The translations under genes were made by a program, and so were the position numbers. Shown here piece after piece: positions 7,954 through 16,880 of a DNA stretch of 64,000 bases (positions are counted from its first letter, which is position 1; each line of letters opens with the position of its first letter). Source of the DNA: Pseudoclavibacter sp. RFBB5 (GTDB taxonomy: Bacteria > Actinomycetota > Actinomycetes > Actinomycetales > Microbacteriaceae); contig NZ_PSTZ01000009.1 of the NCBI RefSeq assembly GCF_002931555.1, forward strand, positions 1-64,000, written 5' to 3'. The notes below the pieces were generated by a model, which saw only the letters and a program-made list of their open reading frames with translations, had not been told where the DNA came from and did no database searches.

Positions 7954-9010
7954 GCGACAGCACCCCGATGACCCTCTCGAGCGGGCCAACCCCGAGATAC
8001 CGGCGCCACAGCGTGGCGAACAGCATGCACACCACCATGATGGCCACCATCGTCAGCACACCCTGCGGCTGCCGGTAGATGAGCCCCGGCCCAGCCAGCC
8101 AGTTCTCCTCGCCGAGCAGCAGCTGCGACCAGATAGCCGTCAGGATCAGCACGTGCAGGCAGTAGATCGTGAACGCCATCGTGCCCATGTCAGCAAGCGG
8201 CCTCGTCAGCCGCGCAAACCACGTGCGCATCCGCTCACCCGAGAAGTCACCGAGCAGCTGGATGCCCGCGTACGCCAGCAGCGCGAGCCCGAGATCACGA
8301 GCCTCATCACCATACGAACCGGACTGGGCGACCCCCGTCGTCGCCTCCTCCCAACGGCGCATGAGCAGTGACCCTCCAAGCAGTACCGCTCCCCCGCCGA
8401 ACACCCACGCCGTGCGGCGCAGATCGCCGAGCTGCCACCGCGCCAGCAGGAAGCCGATCAACAGCATCGGCAGCAAGTTCGTGAGGCGGTACGCCGAACC
8501 CAGCACCGTCCAATCCAGCAGCAGCGCCGTCGGGTCGTACATCGACGTCGGCGAGAACGCCGACGTGAGCGCCCAGTTGCGGGCAGCCTCGTTCACGATC
8601 GGCGCCGCCGCCAGGAACACCAGCGCAGCACCCGCAGACCACGCCGCAGGAAGGAAGAGGAACGGCGTCGCCACGAGCATCATGATGCCCAGGAAGTCCA
8701 ACACGATGAGCACGCCAGAGAAATTGATGCTCAACAGCAGGCCAACGAGGATGAGCACGATCGACTTGATGACCCACGAGATCGCGAAGAAGCTCTTCCG
8801 ACGCGCATCCCACCGCGAAGCCTCCCGCAGCTGGTAGCCCGCAGTCACACCGATCACCAGCGCGAACAGCGGCGACGCCGCATCGTTGAGGAAGTGGAAC
8901 AGCACCTCCAGCGCCCGCGGCTCGCGGTCGTCCAAGAACACGACCGTGTGAGCGATGATCATGGCGAAGATCGCGAAGCCGCGCACCACATCGAGGGAAT
9001 TCAGGCGCAT
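7868..9010 (-). CDS. DUF418/HGSNAT-like multi-pass membrane protein
   Basis: A 380-residue protein with about ten membrane helices. It opens with MRLNSLDVVRGFAIFAMIIA, the SLDxxRG(F/I)A start typical of DUF418/DUF1624 and heparan-alpha-glucosaminide acetyltransferase-like proteins. The late GPLERVIG stretch fits the conserved GPLE(W/R) end of DUF418. The family is thought to include membrane acyltransferases, but function here is unproven. The ATG at 9010 is followed directly by the conserved motif. Its last 86 bases overlap the end of the convergent DUF1801 gene. It is divergent from the MauE-thioredoxin gene, with 77 bases between the starts. Confidence 0.75.
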   Translation of the reverse strand: MRLNSLDVVRGFAIFAMIIAHTVVFLDDREPRALEVLFHFLNDAASPLFALVIGVTAGYQLREASRWDARRKSFFAISWVIKSIVLILVGLLLSINFSGVLIVLDFLGIMMLVATPFLFLPAAWSAGAALVFLAAAPIVNEAARNWALTSAFSPTSMYDPTALLLDWTVLGSAYRLTNLLPMLLIGFLLARWQLGDLRRTAWVFGGGAVLLGGSLLMRRWEEATTGVAQSGSYGDEARDLGLALLAYAGIQLLGDFSGERMRTWFARLTRPLADMGTMAFTIYCLHVLILTAIWSQLLLGEENWLAGPGLIYRQPQGVLTMVAIMVVCMLFATLWRRYLGVGPLERVIGVLSLRHPPETLLAVPSASTRRSEPALPAPRG

Positions 9011-9087
9011 GCGTCGATCTTCGACGGCGCCGAGCCGACGGTCAAGCTCGACGAGGCGACGCGCCGCACACCAGCGATAATGAACGA

Positions 9088-10143
9088 GTGCTTCCCACCT
9101 TCGTGATCTTCCCTGTTCTCGTCGCCTGCGTGCTCATCGCGAGCGGAGCCCTGAAGCTCCCCCAACGCTCCCGCACGCTCCAGTCGTTCGCCGCCTTCGG
9201 CGTACCCGCCGCGCTCCGGAAGCCCTGGACCGCCGTCGCCCTGCCCATCGGCGAGATCATCCTGGGGGCAGCACTCCTCCTCCTGAGCGGCCCCGCGTAC
9301 CTCGTCGCCGCCGGCCTCAGCACCCTCCTCATGGCCGCCTACCTCGCCGTCGTCGCCCGAAGCGTCGCCAAGCGCCAGGCGGTCGACTGCAACTGCTTCG
9401 GCGCCCTCAGCACCGAACCCGTCAGCCAGATCACGATCTGGCGCAACGCCGGCCTCACCCTCGCCGCCCTGCTCGCGACGGTCATCCCTGGCATGGCCCT
9501 CGGCGTGCCGACCCAGCTGGCCCTCTTCTCGCTGGCCGACTGGATGTGGCTCGTCGCGATCGCGATCGTCGCCCTGCTCGGCATCGTCGCGAGCCTCGTG
9601 AAGACACCGGCTCCCACCGTGACGTCGACGGCCGGAGCGGCCAGCTCCGGGCAGGACTTCGAACTCGTCGAGCAGGGCCCCGACCTCATCTCGGACCCGA
9701 GCGCGCGCGACATGATCCCCCACAACCTCGAGCTCGTGTCGGGCGACGGCTCCCCCGAGCTGCTCTACAACCTCGTCGTCATCCCCCGCAAGACGACCAT
9801 CCTCATCTTCGCGAGAGTCGGATGCGGCTCCTGCGGCCCCGTGCTCAGCCAGATCGGCGACTGGTCGCGGCGCATGGGCGACGACGCGCAGATCATCGTC
9901 GCCACCTCCTCCAGCCGCGCCTCCATCAAGAAGAGCTACCCGAGCGCCCTCCCCTCCACCTACTTCGGGGCGAAGGCGGTCACCGAGTACTTCGAAGCCG
10001 AAGCCACCCCCGCAGCACTCCTCCTGGCCGCCGACGGCACCATCGCATCCGCCCCCGAATACGGCAGCGAGGTCATCACGGAGCGTGTCGAGCAGCTGCT
10101 CGCCTCGTTCGACGCGCAGCGCCAGGCTCAGCCTCAGGGCTGA
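9088..10143 (+). CDS. MauE/DoxX-type membrane protein fused to a thioredoxin-like domain
   Basis: A 351-residue protein from a GTG at 9088. Residues about 1-170 form a four-helix MauE/DoxX-like membrane domain with the Cys-x-Cys motif in VDCNCFGA, the place where MauE/VKOR-like redox proteins carry their cysteine pair. A hydrophilic linker follows, then a thioredoxin-like domain (about 205-345) with a CGSC active site in FARVGCGSCGPVL. MauE proteins support disulfide formation in exported proteins such as methylamine dehydrogenase, with a thioredoxin-like partner (MauD/TlpA). Here both are in one chain, suggesting electron transfer across the membrane. No mau genes are nearby, so the client is unknown. 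The gene is divergent from the DUF418-type gene. Confidence 0.8.
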   Translation: MLPTFVIFPVLVACVLIASGALKLPQRSRTLQSFAAFGVPAALRKPWTAVALPIGEIILGAALLLLSGPAYLVAAGLSTLLMAAYLAVVARSVAKRQAVDCNCFGALSTEPVSQITIWRNAGLTLAALLATVIPGMALGVPTQLALFSLADWMWLVAIAIVALLGIVASLVKTPAPTVTSTAGAASSGQDFELVEQGPDLISDPSARDMIPHNLELVSGDGSPELLYNLVVIPRKTTILIFARVGCGSCGPVLSQIGDWSRRMGDDAQIIVATSSSRASIKKSYPSALPSTYFGAKAVTEYFEAEATPAALLLAADGTIASAPEYGSEVITERVEQLLASFDAQRQAQPQG

Positions 10144-10257
10144 ACCGCTCGGCCAGATCCCGCTGCAACTCCGCCGCACGGCCGAAGCGCCCGCCACCTT
10201 GCTCCTCGTAGCGTGAAGGTGTCGGGATGCACCCCGGCCGAGCACTGGAGGATCAGC

Positions 10258-10533
10258 ATGAGCGAGCAGTACGTTGTCATCACCGAGACCGTGAGCATCA
10301 GCGCGGTCGGCACCAAGCTCGGGCACTCCGAGCCAGTCGGCACCGAGGCCGAGGGGCTCGAGCTGCTCGAGCAGGTCGCCCGCGGGGTCTTCCCCGACCT
10401 GCACACGCCCCACCGCCCCGGCCGCACGTTCCGCGTCAGCGAGACCGAGTACGTGGACCGCCGCGAAGGCAAAGCCCTGCCGAAGAAGCAGACCCGCATC
10501 ACGCTCACAAGGGTCGTCGCGACGCGCGACTGA
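10258..10533 (+). CDS. Small soluble protein of unknown function
   Basis: A 91-residue protein with a clear ribosome site (GGAGG six bases before the ATG at 10258), which supports it being real. The sequence is hydrophilic with no signal peptide or membrane helix; it has an acidic first half and a basic tail rich in Lys, Arg and Thr. I do not recognise a family. It sits 114 bases downstream of the MauE-thioredoxin gene on the same strand and ahead of the surface amidase. Confidence 0.6.
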   Translation: MSEQYVVITETVSISAVGTKLGHSEPVGTEAEGLELLEQVARGVFPDLHTPHRPGRTFRVSETEYVDRREGKALPKKQTRITLTRVVATRD

Positions 10534-10687
10534 GCACCCCCGAACGCACGGCCCGGTGGGCGCATCGATCAGGTGCATCCGCCGGGCCGCACCCGTGCGG
10601 AAAACAACACACGCTCGAAACAGCCGCGAAACCAGACCAGCCGAGACTGACGACATCCCCGTCGTCCTCTCCTCGCAAAGGTCTCCG

Positions 10688-12640
10688 TTGCCACACAAGC
10701 CCGCATTCCGCCGAGTCACCCAGATCACCGCCGCCACCGCCCTCTGCTCCGGCCTGGCCCTGAGCGCCGCCCTCACCGCACCGTCAGCATTCGGTGCCCC
10801 AAGCACCGAGGTCACGCTCCTCGCAGCACCAGAGGTCGTGAACCTCAGCATCACGGATGCGCTCGTGCTCCTCGAAGCGGGACGGACCACCTCCGTCGAC
10901 CTCACGCAGCGGTACCTCGACCGCATCGCCGCCTACGACGACCCGTACGGCGACCAGCCCGGCCTGGCAGCCGTGATCCTCGCCAACCCGGACGCGCTCA
11001 CCACGGCCGCCGAACTCGACGCCGAGCGCGCCGCCGGCACCCTCCGCGGGCCGCTGCACGGCGTCCCGATCCTCGTGAAGGACAACTACGCGACGTTCGA
11101 CATGCCCACGACAGCCGGCAGCGCATCCCTGCACACCTACCAGACCGAGCTCGATTCGACGGCGGTGCAGCGCCTCCGCGACGCCGGCGCGATCATCATC
11201 GCCAAGACGAACCTCTCCGAGTTCGCATGGCACGGAACCTACACGCTGAGCTCCGAACGCGGGCGCACCAACAACCCGTACAACCAGGCGAACAGCGCCA
11301 GCGGCTCGAGCGGCGGAACCGGAGCGGCCGTCGCCGCTGCCTTCGCACCGGCCGGATTGGGAACCGATTCCTGCGGCTCGATCGTCGGCCCCAGCGCCCA
11401 CCAGAGCCTCGTCGGATACCGCCCGACGATGGGCCTGACCAGCGTCACCGGCATCGTGCCGCTATCGCTACGGCAGGACGTCTCCGGCCCCATGACCACC
11501 ACGGTCACCGACGCCGCACTCCTCATGGAGGTGCTCGCCGGGTACGACCCGACCGACTCGCAGACGGTCATCGCCAACGAGCAGGACACCACTTCCTACG
11601 TCGAGGGCCTCAGCGACTCGGCCCTCGAAGGGCAGCGCATCGGCTACATCCGCTGGGACTACGAGGAGAACCCGGACCGCCCCGGCCTCGCCGAGACGAC
11701 GGCCCTCATCGACCAGGCGATCGAAGATCTCCGCGCCCAGGGCGCCGAGGTCGTCGAGGTGCCGGCCTTCACGAGCGAGTTCCTCACCGGCACGCTCAAG
11801 AGCGGCGGCTGGATCGACATGCGCCCGAGCATCGACTCGTTCTTCGCGAGCACGGCGGCGACGTGGCCGGAGGGGCTGGCGGAGCTCACGGGCGACCCGG
11901 ACGAGCTGACCTTCGCCGACGTCATCGCCGACGGGAAGTCGTCGATGACGCAGGACGACATCGACTACTTCCTCAGCAACGAGGACATCCCGAATGCGGC
12001 CTACGACGCCGCCGTGGCGGAGCAGGATGCCGGCAAGGCCGCGATGGACCAGTTCTTCATCGACAACGACCTCGACGCCCTCGCGATGCCGACGAGCGCG
12101 ACCTCCGCGACGCCAGATTGGGCCGGCACCACGTTCTGCGACCTCGGCGCGAACACGGGCATCCCGACCGTATCGCTGCCCGCCGGCTTCACGTCGACGG
12201 GCGCCGCGGTCGGCCTCGAGCTCGCCGCACCGCGCAGCCAGGACGCCGCACTCCTCGCGATGTCCTACGACTACGAGCAGGCGACCCAGCACCGGGTCGC
12301 CCCCTCGACGACCCCGGAGCTGGCAATCGAAGCGCCGACGCCCACGCCGACACCGACAACAACCGCAGGCCCGGTCGAGACGGTCGCCCCGCCGACGGCA
12401 GAACCGACGGCGGAACCCACCGCTGTCCCCACGCCCGGCACGACGGTCGCGCCGACAGCATCCGCTGCCCCGCCCGTGACGGCGCCGACGCCGACGGCTG
12501 AAGCCGGCGGCACGCCCACGCTCGCCCAGACCGGCGCGACTGACGCATCGTGGCTCGTGACGCTGGCAGTGGCCCTCGTGGCCGGCGGTGCCGGAGTGCT
12601 CGGCACCACCGCGGTGCGCAAGCGACGGCCCCAGGCGTAG
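10688..12640 (+). CDS. Secreted, cell-wall-anchored amidase (amidase-signature family)
   Basis: A 650-residue protein from a TTG at 10688, with AAAGG seven bases upstream; this start gives a proper signal peptide (basic start, hydrophobic core, Ala-x-Ala-like cleavage near SAFGA). The body is an amidase-signature enzyme: catalytic Lys in VKDNYAT, cis-Ser in GSSGGTG, and nucleophile Ser in GTDSCGSIVGPSA. Such enzymes hydrolyse amide bonds; the motif is close to peptide amidases. After about residue 545 comes a Pro/Thr/Ala-rich wall-spanning region, then LAQTG, a hydrophobic helix and RKRRPQA. That order is a sortase signal of the LAXTG type used by class E sortases. A strong terminator follows the stop. 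The substrate is unknown. Confidence 0.88.
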   Translation: MPHKPAFRRVTQITAATALCSGLALSAALTAPSAFGAPSTEVTLLAAPEVVNLSITDALVLLEAGRTTSVDLTQRYLDRIAAYDDPYGDQPGLAAVILANPDALTTAAELDAERAAGTLRGPLHGVPILVKDNYATFDMPTTAGSASLHTYQTELDSTAVQRLRDAGAIIIAKTNLSEFAWHGTYTLSSERGRTNNPYNQANSASGSSGGTGAAVAAAFAPAGLGTDSCGSIVGPSAHQSLVGYRPTMGLTSVTGIVPLSLRQDVSGPMTTTVTDAALLMEVLAGYDPTDSQTVIANEQDTTSYVEGLSDSALEGQRIGYIRWDYEENPDRPGLAETTALIDQAIEDLRAQGAEVVEVPAFTSEFLTGTLKSGGWIDMRPSIDSFFASTAATWPEGLAELTGDPDELTFADVIADGKSSMTQDDIDYFLSNEDIPNAAYDAAVAEQDAGKAAMDQFFIDNDLDALAMPTSATSATPDWAGTTFCDLGANTGIPTVSLPAGFTSTGAAVGLELAAPRSQDAALLAMSYDYEQATQHRVAPSTTPELAIEAPTPTPTPTTTAGPVETVAPPTAEPTAEPTAVPTPGTTVAPTASAAPPVTAPTPTAEAGGTPTLAQTGATDASWLVTLAVALVAGGAGVLGTTAVRKRRPQA

Positions 12641-12680
12641 CGCGCGGCGGCCGCGGCGCGGGATCCGGGAGCGACGGCAG

Positions 12681-12715
12681 AGGGCCCGAGCAGTTCGATG
12701 AACTGCTCGGGCCCT
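12681..12715. terminator. Bidirectional terminator hairpin between the amidase gene and folD
   Basis: A perfect 16-bp inverted repeat (AGGGCCCGAGCAGTTC and its complement) closes a 3-base GAT loop. It sits 40 bases after the amidase stop and 14 bases beyond the folD stop, so it can end transcription from both convergent genes. Confidence 0.85.
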
Positions 12716-12729
12716 TCGCTGTGTGGTTG

Positions 12730-13617
12730 CTAGACCGCCGGGTTGAGGCGCTCGGCCTGCTCGACGACGTTCTCGAGCAGCAGCGCGCGAGTCATGGGCC
12801 CGACACCACCGGGGTTCGGCGACACCCAGGCCGCCACATCCCAGACACCGGGGTCGACGTCGCCCGCGACCTTCGACTTGCCCGTCTCAGGGTCGTCGAC
12901 ACGGCTCACACCGACGTCGAGCACCGCGGCGCCAGGCTTGACCCATTCGGGGCGCACGATGCCGGCGACACCCGCCGCGGACACGATGACGTCGGCCTCG
13001 CGCGCGAGCACGCCGATGTCGGGCGTTCCCGTGTGCGTGAGGGTGACCGTCGCGTTGTTCTCGCGGCGCGTGAGCAGCGGACCGATGGAGCGGCCGACAG
13101 TGACACCGCGCCCGATGACGAGCACGTGCTTGCCGTTCAGCGAGATGTCGTTGCGGTGCAGCAGCTCGATCACGCCGCGAGGCGTGCACGGCAGCGGCGT
13201 CACGATCGGGTCGTTGGCGTTGAGCACGAGGCGGCCCAGGTTGGTGGGATGCAGGCCGTCCGCGTCCTTCGACGGGTCGATGCGCTCGATCACGCGGTCC
13301 TGATCGATGTGCTTCGGCAGCGGCAGCTGCACGATGTAGCCCGTGCAGGCGGGATCCGCGTTGAGGCGATCGATCTCCGCCTCGAGCTCCTCCTGCGTGG
13401 TCTCCGTGGGGAGGTCGACGCGGATCGACTCGATGCCCACCTCGGCGCAGTCGCGGTGCTTGCCCGCGACGTACCACTTCGAGCCAGGGTCGTCGCCGAC
13501 GAGGATCGTCCCGAGTCCTGGCACGACGCCCCGCTCCGCGAGCGCGGCTACGCGCTCGCGAAGCTCGGCCTTGATGTCGGCCGCGGCCTTCTTGCCGTCG
13601 AGTGCGGCAGCGGTCAT
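12730..13617 (-). CDS. folD: Methylenetetrahydrofolate dehydrogenase/cyclohydrolase FolD
   Basis: A 295-residue cytosolic enzyme that interconverts methylene-, methenyl- and 10-formyl-tetrahydrofolate using NADP. The start [16 protein letters not shown], the catalytic region [18 protein letters not shown] (Tyr-x-x-x-Lys), the [10 protein letters not shown] motif and the [14 protein letters not shown] nucleotide-binding loop are all intact. The length is normal. Its ATG at 13617 overlaps the stop of glyA as ATGA, so the two are translationally coupled and share the upstream ZTP riboswitch. It supplies formyl-THF for purine synthesis, consistent with purN, purH and purU in the same window. Confidence 0.97.
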   Translation of the reverse strand: MTAAALDGKKAAADIKAELRERVAALAERGVVPGLGTILVGDDPGSKWYVAGKHRDCAEVGIESIRVDLPTETTQEELEAEIDRLNADPACTGYIVQLPLPKHIDQDRVIERIDPSKDADGLHPTNLGRLVLNANDPIVTPLPCTPRGVIELLHRNDISLNGKHVLVIGRGVTVGRSIGPLLTRRENNATVTLTHTGTPDIGVLAREADVIVSAAGVAGIVRPEWVKPGAAVLDVGVSRVDDPETGKSKVAGDVDPGVWDVAAWVSPNPGGVGPMTRALLLENVVEQAERLNPAV

Positions 13618-14888
13618 GCTTCGCCGAGGCCCGGGTAGAGCGGGAACGCATCGGCGAGCGCCTTCGTGCGAGCGCGCAGGGCGGGCACATCCGCGTCAGG
13701 GAGCAGTGCCAGCGCGATGACGTCGGCCACCTCGGTGAACTCGACGTCGCCGAAGCCACGGGTCGCGAGCGCGGGCGTGCCGATGCGCAGGCCCGACGTG
13801 ACGAGCGGCGGGCGCGGGTCGTTGGGGACCGCGTTGCGGTTGACGGTGACGCCGACCTCGTGGAGGAGGTCCTCTGCCTGCCTGCCGTCGATCTCCGCGT
13901 TGCGGAGGTCGACGAGGATGAGGTGCACGTCGGTTCCGCCGGAGCGGACCGAGATGCCGGCGCCGGCCACGTCGGCCTGCTGGAGGCGGTCGGCGACGAT
14001 CTTCGCGCCGCGCAGCGTGCGCTCCTGGCGGTCCTTGAAGTCATCCGTCGCCGCGAGCTTGAACGCCGTCGCCTTGCCGGCGATGACGTGCATGAGGGGG
14101 CCACCCTGCTGGCCGGGGAAGACAGCCGTGTTGATCTTCTTCGCCAGGTCGGCGTCGTTGGTCAGGATGAAGCCGGAGCGGGGTCCGCCGATGGTCTTGT
14201 GGACCGTGCTGGACGTGACGTGCGCGTGCGGCACCGGGTTGGGGTGCAGGCCAGCGGCGACGAGTCCGGCGAAGTGCGCCATGTCGACCCACAGGTAGGC
14301 GCCGACCTCGTCCGCGATCTCGCGGAACTTCGCGAAGTCGAGCTGCCGCGGGTAAGCGGACCAGCCGGCGACGATGACCTTCGGCTTGTGCTCGAGCGCG
14401 AGCTCGCGCACCTGCTCCATGTCGATCTGCGAGGTCTCGGCGTCGACGCCGTAGGCGACGATGTTGTAGAGGCGGCCGGAGAAGTTGATCTTCATGCCGT
14501 GCGTGAGGTGTCCGCCGTGGTCGAGCGAGAGGCCGAGCAGGGTGTCGCCCGGGCGCGCGAGGGCGTGCATGACGGCGGCGTTGGCGGTTGCGCCGGAGTG
14601 CGGCTGGACGTTCGCGAACTCGGCGCCGAACAGCGACTTGGCGCGCTCGATGGCGAGGTTCTCGGCGATGTCGACGACTTCGCAGCCGCCGTAGTAGCGG
14701 CGACCGGGGTAGCCCTCGGCGTACTTGTTGGTGAGGACGCTGCCGGTGGCCTCGAGGACCGCGCGCGGAACGAAGTTCTCGCTGGCGATCATCTCGAGTG
14801 TCGAGCGCTGGCGGTCGAGCTCCTGCTCGAGGACCGCTGCGATCTCGGGGTCGACTTCACTCAGTGGGGAATTGAACGTATCGGTCAC
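13614..14888 (-). CDS. glyA: Serine hydroxymethyltransferase GlyA
   Basis: A 424-residue PLP enzyme that converts serine and THF to glycine and methylene-THF. The start is the GTG at 14888, with AAGGAG five bases upstream; the frame is open to 15116 but that stretch is the riboswitch leader. Conserved features: [20 protein letters not shown], and the PLP-lysine motif [14 protein letters not shown]. The gene ends in an ATGA overlap with folD. A ZTP riboswitch lies directly upstream, so expression should rise when purine or folate supply is short and ZTP accumulates. Confidence 0.97.
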   Translation of the reverse strand: MTDTFNSPLSEVDPEIAAVLEQELDRQRSTLEMIASENFVPRAVLEATGSVLTNKYAEGYPGRRYYGGCEVVDIAENLAIERAKSLFGAEFANVQPHSGATANAAVMHALARPGDTLLGLSLDHGGHLTHGMKINFSGRLYNIVAYGVDAETSQIDMEQVRELALEHKPKVIVAGWSAYPRQLDFAKFREIADEVGAYLWVDMAHFAGLVAAGLHPNPVPHAHVTSSTVHKTIGGPRSGFILTNDADLAKKINTAVFPGQQGGPLMHVIAGKATAFKLAATDDFKDRQERTLRGAKIVADRLQQADVAGAGISVRSGGTDVHLILVDLRNAEIDGRQAEDLLHEVGVTVNRNAVPNDPRPPLVTSGLRIGTPALATRGFGDVEFTEVADVIALALLPDADVPALRARTKALADAFPLYPGLGEA

Positions 14889-14943
14889 GAAGGCTCCTTC
14901 AGAAAACCGGATGGCACGGCGAACATGTGGTCGTGAACCGGCG

Positions 14944-15018
14944 AGCCCAGGCGAACGGCTCGAAACCCGAAGAGCCGCTCCCCGGTGGTGACCCACCTGA
15001 ACGCCAGTCGCGGCCGTC
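14944..15018 (-). promoter_or_regulatory. ZTP (pfl-type) riboswitch upstream of glyA-folD
   Basis: On the minus strand the core reads CTGGCG, then a GGTGG/CCACC hairpin, then GGGGAGC, a GGCTC/GAGCC hairpin, then CGCCTGGGC. These are the invariant parts of the pfl motif, with GGCG pairing to CGCC to form the pseudoknot. pfl RNAs bind ZTP (derived from the purine intermediate AICAR) and turn on folate and purine genes. The aptamer ends about 55 bases before the glyA GTG, leaving room for an expression platform. It begins only seven bases after the stop of the gene at 15025-15660. Confidence 0.87.
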
Positions 15019-15024
15019 AGAAGT

Positions 15025-15660
15025 CTAGCGCGACTTGCCTGGTCGCCGCGAGAGCAGCGTGACGAGCCAGGTGAGCGCGACCCCGAGCACGACGAGGCCG
15101 ATGATCGTGAGCACAACCGGCGCGTAGCCCTGCTCCGTGGGGTTCAGGAAGGGGTAGGGGTACCAGCCGATGAGGTTGCCGCGCACGAGCGAGAAGGCCG
15201 CGTAGCCAGCGGAGAAGATGAGCCAGATGAGCGCCGTGCCGAACCGGATGCGCTTCGCCGGCCGGTCGATGAGGAGATCGATCAGCATCACGACCGGCAT
15301 GACGTAGTGGAGCACGGTGTTGTTCCACGGGACGGCGGTGAAGTCGACATCGGTCAGGCCGGAGAGCAGCAGCGCGAAGCCGATGCCCACGATGAGGATG
15401 TAGACCGTGACGGCGGCCCGGAACGCGTTGATCCGGGCCCCCTGCGCGTTGGCCGCCGTCGCGACGGCGCTGAGCAGCAGCGAGAGCACGACGAGCATGT
15501 TGGTCTCGATCGTGAAGTAGGCGAAGAAGTTCTCCGGCACCCAGGTGCCGCGCTCCACGATCGTCGCGATCTCCGACACGATCGAGGAGAAGGCGAGCAG
15601 ACCGAACCCGATCTTCGCGGTCACGAGCGCTGGGCGGTGAATGGACGAGGCCACGGTCAT
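15025..15660 (-). CDS. Pr6Pr family membrane protein
   Basis: A 211-residue protein with six predicted membrane helices. It matches the Pr6Pr family of actinobacterial membrane proteins: [12 protein letters not shown] near residue 46, [19 protein letters not shown] in the middle, and [13 protein letters not shown] before the last helix. The function of this family is not known; it resembles the FAR-17a/AIG1 group. The ATG at 15660 begins [10 protein letters not shown]. Its stop is seven bases before the ZTP riboswitch, so the glyA promoter must lie inside this gene or glyA is co-transcribed with it. Confidence 0.8.
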   Translation of the reverse strand: MTVASSIHRPALVTAKIGFGLLAFSSIVSEIATIVERGTWVPENFFAYFTIETNMLVVLSLLLSAVATAANAQGARINAFRAAVTVYILIVGIGFALLLSGLTDVDFTAVPWNNTVLHYVMPVVMLIDLLIDRPAKRIRFGTALIWLIFSAGYAAFSLVRGNLIGWYPYPFLNPTEQGYAPVVLTIIGLVVLGVALTWLVTLLSRRPGKSR

Positions 15661-15758
15661 CCTTCTGTCGGCGATGAGGGAACAGGGAGCTACGCTGCGC
15701 CTGGCGCCTCGGCGAGCCCGCCGCGGGAGCCCGGAGCCGCAGACATGAGGCTACGCGG

Positions 15759-16775
15759 TCAGGCGCGTTCCTTGCGGTAGTCGGCGGGTGTCATGCCGAG
15801 TCGCGTGAGGAAATGTCGCCGCATCGTGGTCGCGTCCCCGAAACCCGCCGCAGCCGACACGTCGCTGAGCGAGAGCTGCGGCTGCTCGACCAGGAGCGCC
15901 GCCGCCGATTGGACCCGGCGTGCCGCGATGAGCCCCGCGATGCCGTCGGCCTCATCGGCGAGATCGCGGTACAGCTTCCGTCTGCTGATGTGCAGGGCGC
16001 GCGCGATGCTGTCCGCGTCGAAGCCCTGGATGACGTGGTACTTCTCGATGAGTTCGCGCACCGCCTCCTTCATCCGCAGCGAATGCTGGGCGGGTGTCAA
16101 TGCCGGAAGCGTCACCTGCGCGAGGACAGCCCGCAGCAGGTCGTGGAGCACGGGTTCCGTGCTGGCCGGCGACCGGCGACCGCCCCCGGTGCCCGACGTC
16201 GCCTCCACCAGGTAGCGGCCGATGAACGCCAGGAAGGCAGCGGTCAGAGCCGTCTCGGGCAGGCGGACGGCGCGGTCGCTGACGGTGATTCTCGCATCGT
16301 TCGCGACATCGTCGAGGGGCACGGCCAAGCCGAGCGTCTCGATGGGGCCGAGACTCGCCGTGACAAGTGGATGCTTCGAGTTCACGACGAGGACGTCGCC
16401 GGGGTTGAGCACACCAGAGAGGCTGCCGGTTCGGAACTTGAGCGACCCGCGGATCATTCCGATGACGACGAGCTTCTCGCTCTCGATGCGAGAGATATCC
16501 ACGCCCTCGCGTTCCGGGCCGGAACTCCGGCGAAGGCTGCCGAAGAGCTGCACGGTTCCGACGTGCGTATTCAGGAGGTACGCGTGGAAATCCGCGCCCG
16601 CCGCGGCATTCATCGTCGTCGATGTGCCCGTGAATTGGGCCAAGCCCGACTCTCCGCGGAATTCCTCGAATGCGTCGGGGTCTACGTCATCGGCGGAGAA
16701 GAAGCCTGACGACTCCCCCGAGTGCGCGATCCTACCGAGCCGCTCACTGAGATCCTGACGTGCATTCCCCGGCAC
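15759..16775 (-). CDS. AraC-family transcriptional regulator
   Basis: A 338-residue regulator. Residues about 1-215 form an AraC_binding_2/cupin-like sensor domain (LNPGDVLVVNSKHP). The last 110 residues are the double helix-turn-helix: DSIARALHISRRKLYRDLAD for the first and LSDVSAAAGFGDATTMRRHF for the second, ending MTPADYRKERA. The GTG at 16775 lies inside a 13-bp inverted repeat that spans its upstream region, suggesting autoregulation. It sits 105 bases downstream of putA on the same strand. In some actinobacteria AraC-type regulators control proline catabolism, so putA is a candidate target (inference). A LysR gene on the other side of putA competes for that role. Confidence 0.9.
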   Translation of the reverse strand: MPGNARQDLSERLGRIAHSGESSGFFSADDVDPDAFEEFRGESGLAQFTGTSTTMNAAAGADFHAYLLNTHVGTVQLFGSLRRSSGPEREGVDISRIESEKLVVIGMIRGSLKFRTGSLSGVLNPGDVLVVNSKHPLVTASLGPIETLGLAVPLDDVANDARITVSDRAVRLPETALTAAFLAFIGRYLVEATSGTGGGRRSPASTEPVLHDLLRAVLAQVTLPALTPAQHSLRMKEAVRELIEKYHVIQGFDADSIARALHISRRKLYRDLADEADGIAGLIAARRVQSAAALLVEQPQLSLSDVSAAAGFGDATTMRRHFLTRLGMTPADYRKERA

Positions 16776-16858
16776 TGAATACCCCCGACACCAGCCTGCC
16801 CAACCTTCGGATCAGAATACCGAGAGAAGACGGGCTGGAGAATCGCGGGGGTATTCAG
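16775..16858. promoter_or_regulatory. 13-bp perfect inverted repeat spanning the AraC promoter region
   Basis: CTGAATACCCCCG at 16775-16787 is repeated as its exact reverse complement at 16846-16858. A partial third copy (GAATACCG) lies between them at 16815-16822, and an imperfect CCAGCC/GGCTGG pair is nested inside. The left arm overlaps the GTG start of the AraC gene. Paired or looping operator sites for the AraC protein are the simplest reading; a long-stem terminator for putA is the alternative, but there is no T tract. Confidence 0.5.
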
Positions 16859-16880
16859 CGACCTCGATTGCGATCGAACA

